From Bacillota bacterium (GTDB lineage: Bacteria > Bacillota > Clostridia > Acetivibrionales > DSM-1351), in contig JAEZOA010000060.1 in the NCBI GenBank assembly GCA_023441625.1, positions 4,351 to 68,350 of the forward strand: DNA of 64,000 nucleotides, read 5' to 3'. Under the pieces are notes generated by a model. It did no database searches, was not told the DNA's origin, and saw only the letters and a program-made list of their open reading frames with translations. A program made the translations under genes and the position numbers. Positions 54,874 through 63,036 of the stretch are shown here, piece by piece (the stretch's first letter is position 1; each line of letters starts with the position of its first letter).

Positions 54874-56691
54874 TTATTTAACCTTAATCCCAAAGATCTT
54901 TTGGGCATAGCTCCCTACTACAATGGTGTCGTTATATATTGCAGGTGAAGACTCAACATTTAGCCCTAGTGATATGGAGTCTAAGATATTCCCTGTCATA
55001 GGATCTACAAGGTGCATTAATCCAGCGTAATCACTATAAACCATATAAGTCTTGCCATCAGAGCTTTTAAAATCAACAGGCGAACACCAGCTGTAAGCTG
55101 CAAGCTTCTTCTTCCAAATCTCCTGTCCTGTTTTTTTATCTAGTGCAACCATAGTACCATCAGTATTTGAACCTGTAAATGCTATATTGAAAATTACCAT
55201 ATTGCTTATATCATCTTTTCCTAAAACAGGAGTACCAAGTGCACCACCATTTATATAGTAATTATATACACATTGATAATCCTTTTGCCAAATTACTTCG
55301 CCTGTAAGGGCGTTAAATTTCCTAATATTGCAATCAGCATACTTATTTTTCCCGCCATCTCCACGCTTATCTACCTGATTTGCTGTATAAAGGAATACTC
55401 CTTCGTCGGTTTCTTCTATTACAGTAGTAGCATCCGTGTCATCCCCAGTATCATAAATCCAAACCGGCTTCATAGTATTTAAATCAAGGCATTGCATTGT
55501 ACCGCCATTATCATTAAAATACATAAAATTCTTGTATATTGCAGGTGAGTTTTCTATACCCTGTTCATCATTGTATGGGCTTCTATAACGATATTTAGTT
55601 ATTTGAGGTGCCATTGTAAGAGTTCCTGCATTTTTATCAAACTTTGTATTAAGCTTTACTTTATATACCAGGCCATTCTCACCGCAGTTTAGAAGAGTAT
55701 CTGTAGTTTTATCCAATAGCGCAGAGCTGTCATTTGCTCCCCAACCTCTAAAAGCCACCTCATCTCTCCCATATAAGGAGTATATTTCTTTTTGGTCAAT
55801 CAAGCTGATAAACCTATACTTATATTCAGCAAACTTCCCATTGTCTTCATTTATACCCATCCCTGTATATAGTATTGGATATCCCCTTGGGTCCACCATT
55901 GCTGTTCCCTTTATAGGATACCCGATTTCTATTTTGTTTCTTGTTGGTTTACCAGTTTCAAGATCAAGAAAATAAATATTACCATCAAGAGCTGGATATA
56001 TTACCTCAACTAAGTCCTTAGACTTCATTTCAGCATTTATATTCATAAGCTTTCTAGCATCCTCAGACCAATGAACTAAAAGTGGCTGTCCTGTCCAACC
56101 AGTTCCGGGCCATTTGCTTCCATGTGCTGAAATAGCTCCAAGCCCTGTTTTTTCCCAAACTATTTCAAGCTTCTTTTGGCTAACTGTTCGCGTACCAAAT
56201 GAAGCATTATCTCTATAGTTGTTTCCTCTAAAAGCAGTTACACCTTCAAGCTCTGAGTATTCGTCAGAAGCACCAAACTCAATTTTATCTTTTTTCTTAA
56301 TAGCATAATCAGTTATTGGCGTGTTATTTCTAAATATCCATGACTTCATATTAGTCCCATTTGGAAGCAGGTTATCAAGTGCATATTCCAAGAACGCCTT
56401 TGCACCATCAAAGGTAGAGTCTTCACTCCAGGAAGTCTTTAGCTTTTCTGGATCTGTTAACTCTGCAGGCATGGGATCTGCTACAGGCTCTGGCTCTGGC
56501 TCCTGTTCTATTTCTTCTGACTCTTGTGTGGACGTTGAAACAATAATAGAGTCCGGGATATGAATATATTCATCAGAATTCAGCTTCTTTTCATATGCGA
56601 ACCATACTCCTGCTGCTATCAAGGCCAATATTAAAATTGCTAAGATTACTTTTAACTTATTTGTTGCTCTTCTTTTGTATCTTCTTCTCAT
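54874..56691 (-). CDS. Membrane-anchored PQQ-like beta-propeller protein (paralog 1)
   Basis: About 605 residues. A basic start MRRRYKRR leads to a membrane anchor (VILAILILALIAAGVWFAY), an acidic EPEPEP spacer and a domain rich in propeller strands with repeated GNIYFLDLETGKP, TMKPVWIYDTGDDTD and KKTGQEIWKKKL units. It is about two-thirds identical by eye to the next gene. The start at 56691 is preferred; the 48 codons before it run through the dispersed repeat and a hairpin leader and are not protein-like. It probably scaffolds or senses at the cell surface; enzymatic activity is unproven. Confidence 0.85.
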   Translation of the reverse strand: MRRRYKRRATNKLKVILAILILALIAAGVWFAYEKKLNSDEYIHIPDSIIVSTSTQESEEIEQEPEPEPVADPMPAELTDPEKLKTSWSEDSTFDGAKAFLEYALDNLLPNGTNMKSWIFRNNTPITDYAIKKKDKIEFGASDEYSELEGVTAFRGNNYRDNASFGTRTVSQKKLEIVWEKTGLGAISAHGSKWPGTGWTGQPLLVHWSEDARKLMNINAEMKSKDLVEVIYPALDGNIYFLDLETGKPTRNKIEIGYPIKGTAMVDPRGYPILYTGMGINEDNGKFAEYKYRFISLIDQKEIYSLYGRDEVAFRGWGANDSSALLDKTTDTLLNCGENGLVYKVKLNTKFDKNAGTLTMAPQITKYRYRSPYNDEQGIENSPAIYKNFMYFNDNGGTMQCLDLNTMKPVWIYDTGDDTDATTVIEETDEGVFLYTANQVDKRGDGGKNKYADCNIRKFNALTGEVIWQKDYQCVYNYYINGGALGTPVLGKDDISNMVIFNIAFTGSNTDGTMVALDKKTGQEIWKKKLAAYSWCSPVDFKSSDGKTYMVYSDYAGLMHLVDPMTGNILDSISLGLNVESSPAIYNDTIVVGSYAQKIFGIKVK

Positions 56692-56696
56692 AAAAT

Positions 56697-56813
56697 CCCC
56701 ATGCCCAGCATTTCGCATAAGAACATAAACAACGCAAGTTGGCAAACCAACATTGCTTATGTTAAGGAAATGTGTATTTCCTTGACATAAATGGCATGGG
56801 CTCGGTACCTCCT
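56697..56813 (-). promoter_or_regulatory. Hairpin/leader-ORF element upstream of propeller paralog 1
   Basis: On the minus strand AGGAGG (56808-56813) precedes CCGAGCCCATGCC, whose ATG opens a short ORF. The CCCATGCC arm can pair with GGGCATGGG (56697-56706) just before the gene start. The dispersed repeat sits between the arms and supplies the short ORF's stop codon. A related element is at 58978-59058. Confidence 0.55.
56731..56765 (+). repeat. Dispersed hairpin repeat, copy E
   Basis: AACGCAAGTTGGCAAACC followed by AACATTGCTTATGTTAA, here flanked by an extra AACATAA on the left that extends the inverted repeat. It lies inside the leader element of the propeller gene. Confidence 0.85.
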
Positions 56814-56854
56814 GATCTATTTTAATTTTTTTCAAACTTTTAGTTTCTTAACAC

Positions 56855-58690
56855 TTACTTTATTTTAACACCATATATTTTTTTTGCATAAGTTCCTACC
56901 ACTATCATATCATTATAAATTGATGGTGAAGCTTCAACATTTCCACCTACAAAGATTTTATCCAAATCTTCTCCTGTTTTTGGGTCAATCAAATGCATAT
57001 CTCCTGCAAAGTCACATAAGATTAGGTATGTCTTCCCGTCATCAGACATAAAATCTACAGGTGAACTCCAGCTATATGCCTCAAGATGTCTCTTCCACAC
57101 CTCTTCACCGGTCTTCTTATCTATGGCAACTAGAGTACCGTCATTAGTGGTACCTGTTAATGCAACGTTAAAAATTACAATATCACTTATATCATTCTTG
57201 CCAATTACCGGAGTCGCTAATGCTCCGCCATTTATATAATTCTGATAAGCACAGGAATAATCCCTTAGCCATACAAGTTCACCAGTAAGGGCATTAATTT
57301 TGCGAATATTACAATTTGCTCTTGATCCTGCCTTGCCCCTCTTGTCAATTTCATTTGCAGTATACAGAAATACCCCATCCTCTGTTTCTTCTATAGTAAT
57401 GGTACTATCTGTATCATCACCCGAATTATATATCCAAACAGGCTCAAGTGTATTTATATCCAAACACTGAATAGTTCCACCATTATCAGCAAAATACATC
57501 AGGTTTCTATAAAATGCTGGTGAATTTTCAATTCCCTGCTCAGCACTATAGCTACTCTTATAACGATACTTGGTAACAGTTGGGTTTATTGAAATTGTAC
57601 CGGCTGTCTTATCAAATTTAGTATTAAGCTTGGCCTTGTACACCAAGCCATTCTCACCACAATTGATAAGTGTATCTGTATATCTGTTAATAAGTGCAGA
57701 AGAATCATTTGCGCCCCATGACCTAAAAGCAACTGGATCTTTACCAGAGAAAGAAAATATCTCCTTCTGATTTATCAAGTCAAATATCCTATATTTAAAC
57801 GAACCTGTTTTACCGTTATTTTCGTTCAAGCCCATTCCAGTATAAAACAAAGGATATCCTCTAGGGTCAACCATTCCTGTACCTTTAACAGTAAAACCAA
57901 TATTCATCTTTGGTCTTGAAGATTTACCTGTCTCTAAGTCAAGGAAATACACATTTCCATCAAATACTGGATAAATAACCTCAACAAGATCTTTCGTTTT
58001 TAAATCCTCGTTTATATTCATTATTTTCCTAACTTCTTCAGACCAGTGAACAAGAAGAGGCTGTCCAGTCCAACCAGCACCCGGCCAATAACTACCCACC
58101 CCAGAAACAGCACCAATTTCGTGTGTCCATACAATCTCTAACGTCTTTTCATTAACACTACTGGTTCCCCATGAGGGAGCAGTTCTATAATTATTCCCTC
58201 TAAAGGTAGTTACCCCCTCAAGCTCTGAATACATATCTGGTGAACCAAAGGCAATATTGTATGAAGGCTTGTAATCTTTAGTCGTTTTGTTATCTACAAG
58301 CTGCCAGTACTGAATATTACCACCATCCTTAAATGACTTCTTTGTTGCACCATTATTTAAAATAGCTTTTGATAAAAAGCTCGCAGGATTATTCCATGAA
58401 ATAAGCAGTTCATCTGGATTTGTGCTCTCAGCTGGTTCTTTGTCTGGTTCCTTGTCTGGTTGTGTAGTTTGTGTAGCTTGAGACTCAGACGCTGTAGCTT
58501 TAGACGGTGTGGATATATCCGAAGAATTATTCCCAGTTGTAGTTGTTGTAGGTGTTCCCATGTCTATATTACTCCAAGGTATCTTATCAAAATATATAAG
58601 GACCATAGCTACTAATACTAATACCAAAACACTTAAAAGGACTATCAATACTGGTAGCAAATTATTTTTCTTTGTTTTTCTATTCTTCAT
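56855..58690 (-). CDS. Membrane-anchored PQQ-like beta-propeller protein (paralog 2)
   Basis: 611 residues. An N-terminal anchor (VLIVLLSVLVLVLVAMVLIY) is followed by a Thr/Ser/Pro-rich spacer and a propeller domain closely matching paralog 1 (GVTTFRGNNYRTAPSWGT, GAGWTGQPLLVHWSEEVRK, NSPAFYRNLMYFADNGGTI). GGAGG precedes the ATG. The tandem arrangement and shared architecture indicate a local duplication, with divergence concentrated in the spacer. Probably surface exposed; ligand unknown. Confidence 0.87.
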   Translation of the reverse strand: MKNRKTKKNNLLPVLIVLLSVLVLVLVAMVLIYFDKIPWSNIDMGTPTTTTTGNNSSDISTPSKATASESQATQTTQPDKEPDKEPAESTNPDELLISWNNPASFLSKAILNNGATKKSFKDGGNIQYWQLVDNKTTKDYKPSYNIAFGSPDMYSELEGVTTFRGNNYRTAPSWGTSSVNEKTLEIVWTHEIGAVSGVGSYWPGAGWTGQPLLVHWSEEVRKIMNINEDLKTKDLVEVIYPVFDGNVYFLDLETGKSSRPKMNIGFTVKGTGMVDPRGYPLFYTGMGLNENNGKTGSFKYRIFDLINQKEIFSFSGKDPVAFRSWGANDSSALINRYTDTLINCGENGLVYKAKLNTKFDKTAGTISINPTVTKYRYKSSYSAEQGIENSPAFYRNLMYFADNGGTIQCLDINTLEPVWIYNSGDDTDSTITIEETEDGVFLYTANEIDKRGKAGSRANCNIRKINALTGELVWLRDYSCAYQNYINGGALATPVIGKNDISDIVIFNVALTGTTNDGTLVAIDKKTGEEVWKRHLEAYSWSSPVDFMSDDGKTYLILCDFAGDMHLIDPKTGEDLDKIFVGGNVEASPSIYNDMIVVGTYAKKIYGVKIK

Positions 58691-58977
58691 TTAATCCTCC
58701 ATGCTATAATGTGCCAAGTATAAATACTATATCGGTCACACAAAAAGTATTAAGAAATATCTATATTACTATTTTTTTCCAAAATGGTATTTTGTAATAA
58801 ACCATCTATCTATTATATCAGAATAGGTAATATATTTGTATTGTATTTAATTTAATTTAGTATAATACTTTAATTATTGGAAAATAATAAAATATAACAA
58901 ATAAGAATCTTGAACAATAAAATTCAATATTTATAGCTAATTTGAGCAGGCTCAAAGAACTAAAATAAATTATAAAG
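58691..58977. other. Divergent AT-rich promoter region
   Basis: No gene seen. It holds A/T-rich promoter-like words in both directions, for example TATAAT-like TAGTATAATAC near 58860 reading rightwards, ahead of the leader element at 58978. Confidence 0.45.
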
Positions 58978-59058
58978 AGGAGGACCGAGCCCATGCAAGT
59001 ACTTTATTGGAGTTTTGTTCAAAATGCGGGGCATGGGCATTATTATGGGAAAGAATAA
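58978..59058 (+). promoter_or_regulatory. Hairpin/leader-ORF element before the 42-codon ORF
   Basis: AGGAGG (58978-58983) is followed by ACCGAGCCC and an ATG (58993) that opens a 21-codon ORF ending at 59058. GCCCATGC (58989-58996) pairs perfectly with GCATGGGC (59031-59038), just upstream of the ATG at 59045. The same words flank the start of propeller paralog 1. Confidence 0.58.
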
Positions 59059-59173
59059 AAGTACAAAAACAGATGGTGTTGAAAACTTTGCCAACACCCA
59101 AGATTTAGACGAAAAAAAACGAATACCACGTGGTACAATGTCAAGCGGTAATCCAAATACGCACAAAAAATAA
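59045..59173 (+). CDS. Small hydrophilic ORF (42 residues)
   Basis: Reads MGKNKSTKTDGVENFANTQD and continues to a Lys-rich end, with no hydrophobic segment or Cys. It resembles short, hydrophilic, Lys/Asn-rich spore-type proteins in composition, but I do not recognise the family. An in-frame ATG at 59024 inside the hairpin could extend it by seven residues. It lies behind a strong AGGAGG/hairpin leader and is followed by a terminator hairpin at 59231-59278, which supports expression. Confidence 0.5.
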   Translation: MGKNKSTKTDGVENFANTQDLDEKKRIPRGTMSSGNPNTHKK

Positions 59174-59230
59174 AAAAATATTTCCCCATTGATTCTTAAT
59201 AGCTCTAAATACTTTATAAAAATTTATATT

Positions 59231-59278
59231 AAAAAAGAACCTATATGAATAACCCTTATTGGTTTATTCTATAGGTTC
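59231..59278. terminator. Terminator hairpin between convergent genes
   Basis: GAACCTATA pairs with TATAGGTTC, with A-run on the left and ATTTTA on the right, so it can act in both directions. Confidence 0.7.
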
Positions 59279-59367
59279 ATTTTAAACGGAATCCAAATAT
59301 CTCTTTAGCTTATCGTCTAGCTTTAGGAGTGATAAAAGATTTAATTAATTGTCGTTTTTGTATAATA

Positions 59368-59408
59368 AAAAAACGCCATTGAAGATATTTATCCCAATGA
59401 CGTTTTTT
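59368..59408. terminator. Terminator of the hydrogenase operon
   Basis: AAAAAACG-c-CATTG pairs with CAATG-a-CGTTTTTT. On the minus strand it gives a strong stem plus U-run 45 bases after the hydA stop. Confidence 0.85.
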
Positions 59409-59452
59409 ATTATACTATTTACAAATTAGAAAATAATTACTTAAATTATATC

Positions 59453-61177
59453 TTATCTCTTTGTATATTTTGTATGCAATAGCTTATGCGACCTATGTCC
59501 TCCAGCTTCACCAAGATATTCTGAATACAGCTTTTGAATTTCAGGATTATCGTGTGATTTTCTCGTTTCACAGGATATATCTATGTCATAAAGTCCTTTT
59601 ATTCTTGCCGCCTTAACCTGCTCTGTAGTGGATTTATCCTTTATAATTGGCTGTCCTCCACCATTTATACATCCACCTTCACAAGCCATTACCTCTATGA
59701 AATGATACTCTGCTTCTCCAGCCCTTATTTTATCTAATAATTTAGCAGCATTGCCAGTCCCACTTACAACAGCAACTTTTATATCCATGCCTGCAACATT
59801 TACAGTAGCTTCCTTTATTCCATTTAGTCCTCTTACAGCGGTGTATTCAATGCAATCAAGGGATTTACCAGTAAGTTTGTCAGCAACTGTGCGAAGTGCT
59901 GCCTCCATTACTCCACCAGTGTTGCCGAAAATAGTTCCCGCTCCAGAATAAGCTCCGAGAATACTATCACGCTGTCCATCTTCCAACTCTGCAAAATTTA
60001 TACCTGCCTGACGTATCATTCTTGCAAGCTCTCTTGTTGTAATTACTGCGTCAATATCCTTTAATCCATCAACCTGCATCTCAGACCTGTCAGCCTCATA
60101 TTTCTTTGCAGTACATGGCATTACAGAAACAACAAACATCTTCTTAGGGTCAACATCAGCCTTTTCTGGATAGTAAGACTTAGCAATTGCACCAAACATC
60201 TGTTGTGGTGATTTACATGTAGATAAATTGTCTAGGAAGTCATGATAATTATGCTCACAGAATTTAATCCAGCCTGGTGAACAGGAAGTTATCATTGGAA
60301 GCTTTCCACCATTATTTATTCTATTAAGTAGTTCTGTACCTTCTTCAATTATTGTCAAATCAGCACTGAAGTTTGTATCAAATACCTTATTAAAGCCCAG
60401 TCTTCTAAGGGCAGTAACCATTTTACCTTCAACATTTGTACCAGGTTCGAATCCAAACTCTTCTCCAAGTCCTACTCTTACTGCAGGAGCTGTTTGAACA
60501 ACAACATGCAGTTCTTGGTTTTCAAGTGCCTTCCATACCTTAGCAGTATCATCTCTCTCAGAAAGTGCACCTACAGGACAAATCTTAATGCATTGTCCAC
60601 AATTAATACAATCATGCTCAGCAAGTCCTTCTTCAAAAGCAGTTGTGACTGTTGTATGCGCTCCACGACATGCAAAGTCTATTACTCCCACATCCTGCTG
60701 CTTTGCACAGACACTTACACATCTACCGCAAAGTACACATTTGTTAGGATCTCTTACTATAGGTCCAGTTGAATCAATATGGCCTTTATTAACCTTTCCT
60801 ACATAGGGAAGCCTATCTATTCCATTGTCATTGCAAAGAGTCTGCAACTCGCACTTCAAATTTCTCGAGCAGGATAGACATTCTCTATTATGATTAGACA
60901 TAATTAGTTCTAAAATATTCTTTCTTGCTTCTCTAACAGTACTTGTAGAAGTCTTAACAGCAATTCCTTCAGACACTTTAGTAACACATGCAGGATGCAA
61001 ACCTCTCCAACCTTCAACTTCAACTACACATACTCTACAGGAGCCAGGCTCATTAATGCCCTTCATGAAGCATAGTGTTGGAATGCTTATGTTAAGCGTT
61101 TTTGCCGCTTCAAGTATAGTAGTATCTTTTGGTACTGATAACTCAATACCATCTATAGTTATATTAATCATATCCAT
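59453..61177 (-). CDS. hydA: [FeFe]-hydrogenase catalytic subunit
   Basis: About 574 residues. From the N-terminus it has a [2Fe-2S] plant-type domain (PGSCRVCVVEVEG), a His/Cys cluster region (CLSCSRNLKCELQTLC), two [4Fe-4S] motifs (CVLCGRCVSVC, CINCGQCIKIC) and the H-cluster domain with TSCSPGW, MPCTAKKYEADR and ACEGGCINGGGQP. It reduces protons or oxidises H2 and, with HydB and HydC, is likely NAD(P)-linked or electron-bifurcating. In the first H-cluster motif, CpI has CC and this protein has CS. GGAGG five bases upstream supports the ATG at 61177. Confidence 0.94.
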   Translation of the reverse strand: MDMINITIDGIELSVPKDTTILEAAKTLNISIPTLCFMKGINEPGSCRVCVVEVEGWRGLHPACVTKVSEGIAVKTSTSTVREARKNILELIMSNHNRECLSCSRNLKCELQTLCNDNGIDRLPYVGKVNKGHIDSTGPIVRDPNKCVLCGRCVSVCAKQQDVGVIDFACRGAHTTVTTAFEEGLAEHDCINCGQCIKICPVGALSERDDTAKVWKALENQELHVVVQTAPAVRVGLGEEFGFEPGTNVEGKMVTALRRLGFNKVFDTNFSADLTIIEEGTELLNRINNGGKLPMITSCSPGWIKFCEHNYHDFLDNLSTCKSPQQMFGAIAKSYYPEKADVDPKKMFVVSVMPCTAKKYEADRSEMQVDGLKDIDAVITTRELARMIRQAGINFAELEDGQRDSILGAYSGAGTIFGNTGGVMEAALRTVADKLTGKSLDCIEYTAVRGLNGIKEATVNVAGMDIKVAVVSGTGNAAKLLDKIRAGEAEYHFIEVMACEGGCINGGGQPIIKDKSTTEQVKAARIKGLYDIDISCETRKSHDNPEIQKLYSEYLGEAGGHRSHKLLHTKYTKR

Positions 61178-61190
61178 AATAACCTCCATC

Positions 61191-61244
61191 TACGTGCTTT
61201 AGCACGTAATTAAATAAGGAACGAAAAACACGATAGTGTTTTTC
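61191..61244 (-). repeat. Intercistronic double-hairpin element before hydA
   Basis: GAAAAACAC-GATA-GTGTTTTTC (61223-61244) is followed towards hydA by TACGTGC-TTTA-GCACGTA (61191-61208), then GATGGAGG and the ATG. The adjoining AACATCGTGCATTTTCAC resembles the repeats at 18.2 kb. Confidence 0.68.
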
Positions 61245-61286
61245 TTGCGTGAAAATGCACGATGTTCAAACAAATGATTTTTCCCG

Positions 61287-62573
61287 CTATATACCTGCCT
61301 TTCCAGACATGCTACATACACCAGTTCTACATTTTCCATTAATGTGCTCTAGGAATTCTTCCTCAAAGTACTTAATAAGAGTAATTACTGGTACCGGTGC
61401 ACTCTGACCAAGTCCACAGAAGCTTGTGGTTTTCATTGTTTGAGCTAAGCTCTTTAATTTATTAAAATCATCAATAGTTGCTGTACCCTCTGTAAATTTC
61501 TCAAGAATCTCAACTATTCTATAGTTTCCTTCTCTACATGGAGTACATTTTCCACAGGATTCTTCTTCAAAAAATTCCATAACTGCTTTTAGATAATCAA
61601 CTACACAATTACTATCATCAACAACAAGAACAGCTCCTGACCCTAATGAAAAACCGGCTTTTTTTAAGTGATAATAGCAAATTTTTGTATCAATCAGGCT
61701 TGCTGGGAAACAGCTTCCTGACGAGCCACCAAGATGAACAAATTTCAGATTGCGTCCGCTATCCATTCCTCCACCTAAGTCATATATAAGCTCTTTTAAA
61801 GTCATTCCAAAAGGAATCTCGTAAACTCCTCTATTTTTAACGTTTCCTGACAGGCACATTAACTTTGTACCACCACTAAATTCTGTTCCAAGTGAACTAA
61901 ACTTATCCCCACCATCTTTTATTATCCAAGGAATACATGAATAAGTTTCAACGTTATTTAAAATAGTTGGCATTTGATACAAACCACAATTTTTTATATA
62001 AGGTGGTTTTTGTCTAGGTCTTCCTGGTTTACCTTCAATTGATTCTACAAGTGCAGTATTTTCTCCACAAACATATGCACCTGCACCAGAAACAACCTTG
62101 AGATTAAACTCAAAATCTGTACCTAATATATTATTACCTAAATAACCAGCTTTTTTCGCATTTTCAATAGCACTATTAACTATTCTCTGTATTGCAGCAT
62201 ATTCGCCTCTAATATATATATATCCCTCTTTTGCGCCCATTATATACGCGCCAATAGTCATACCTTCTATTAACTCAAATGGATCCTCGGATAATATATG
62301 CTTATCTTTAAAAGTACCTGGCTCTCCTTCATCTGCATTACAGACCATATATTTAGGACCTTTTTTGATTGCATAGGCTTGCTCCCACTTTATTCCTGTT
62401 GGATATGCAGCACCACCTCGACCAAAAAGGTTTGCTTTCTTAATTTCTTCAATAGCATCTACATGCTCCATAGTCATTACTTTCTTCAAGCCTTGGTATC
62501 CGCCTGCCTGAATGTATTCCTCTACGCTATCAGGTTTAATCTTACCAAATCTTGCACTCAATACCTTATCCAT
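61287..62573 (-). CDS. hydB: NuoF/HydB-like NADH-binding flavoprotein subunit, short form
   Basis: 428 residues. Motifs are GRGGAAYPTGIKWE (NADH/FMN Rossmann), CNADEGEPGTFKD, GAGAYVCGENTALVESIEG, the SLBB region and the [4Fe-4S] site ESCGKCTPCREG with a late TTSFCGLG. It couples NAD(P)H and FMN chemistry to the Fe-S chain of the hydrogenase. It lacks both the N-terminal thioredoxin-like domain and most of the C-terminal ferredoxin domain of long HydB proteins; only CRTGVC remains at the end. The start overlaps the HydC gene by eight bases. Confidence 0.93.
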   Translation of the reverse strand: MDKVLSARFGKIKPDSVEEYIQAGGYQGLKKVMTMEHVDAIEEIKKANLFGRGGAAYPTGIKWEQAYAIKKGPKYMVCNADEGEPGTFKDKHILSEDPFELIEGMTIGAYIMGAKEGYIYIRGEYAAIQRIVNSAIENAKKAGYLGNNILGTDFEFNLKVVSGAGAYVCGENTALVESIEGKPGRPRQKPPYIKNCGLYQMPTILNNVETYSCIPWIIKDGGDKFSSLGTEFSGGTKLMCLSGNVKNRGVYEIPFGMTLKELIYDLGGGMDSGRNLKFVHLGGSSGSCFPASLIDTKICYYHLKKAGFSLGSGAVLVVDDSNCVVDYLKAVMEFFEEESCGKCTPCREGNYRIVEILEKFTEGTATIDDFNKLKSLAQTMKTTSFCGLGQSAPVPVITLIKYFEEEFLEHINGKCRTGVCSMSGKAGI

Positions 62574-63036
62574 TATGTTGCCCCTCCCTATAAGAGTTTA
62601 CTATCTCAGACAGCTTTTCTTTAGTGAGATTACCATAAACCTTCTCACCAATCTTGATAGCAGGAGCTATATCACATGCTCCAAAACAACTTGACTGAAT
62701 TAGTGTAAAAAGACCATCTTCAGTTGTTTGACCAGGCTTAATATTCAGCTTTTCTTCAAGAAGCTGTAACACATTTTTTGCACCTGTAACATGACATGGT
62801 CCACTTTTACAGACCTCTAACAAATGCTTTCCTCTTGGCACAGTTCCAAACATTGAGTAGAAGGTAATAACACTATATACCCTACTAACTGGCATATTAA
62901 GCTCCTGTGCAACATATTCAACCCATTGATGTGGCAGTGAATTTGTTCCCGAAGCATTCTGTAGTTCTAACATTACTTGAATTAGATTGTCTTTTGAATT
63001 GCCATAGCGATTCAAAATCTCTTTAACCTTTTCCAT
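62566..63036 (-). CDS. hydC: NuoE/HydC-like [2Fe-2S] subunit
   Basis: 156 residues with a helical N-terminal part and a thioredoxin-like [2Fe-2S] domain whose ligands lie in CKSGPCHVTGA and CFGACDIAPA. It transfers electrons between the flavoprotein and the hydrogenase subunit. AGGAGG five bases before the ATG. First gene of the three-gene hydrogenase operon, read from a strong promoter about 200 bases upstream. Confidence 0.93.
   Translation of the reverse strand: MEKVKEILNRYGNSKDNLIQVMLELQNASGTNSLPHQWVEYVAQELNMPVSRVYSVITFYSMFGTVPRGKHLLEVCKSGPCHVTGAKNVLQLLEEKLNIKPGQTTEDGLFTLIQSSCFGACDIAPAIKIGEKVYGNLTKEKLSEIVNSYREGQHNG

Noticed and set aside
56692..56835. N-terminal extension of propeller paralog 1
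   Set aside because: The extra 48 codons translate a dispersed repeat and a hairpin leader; a basic start followed by a membrane anchor begins at 56691.
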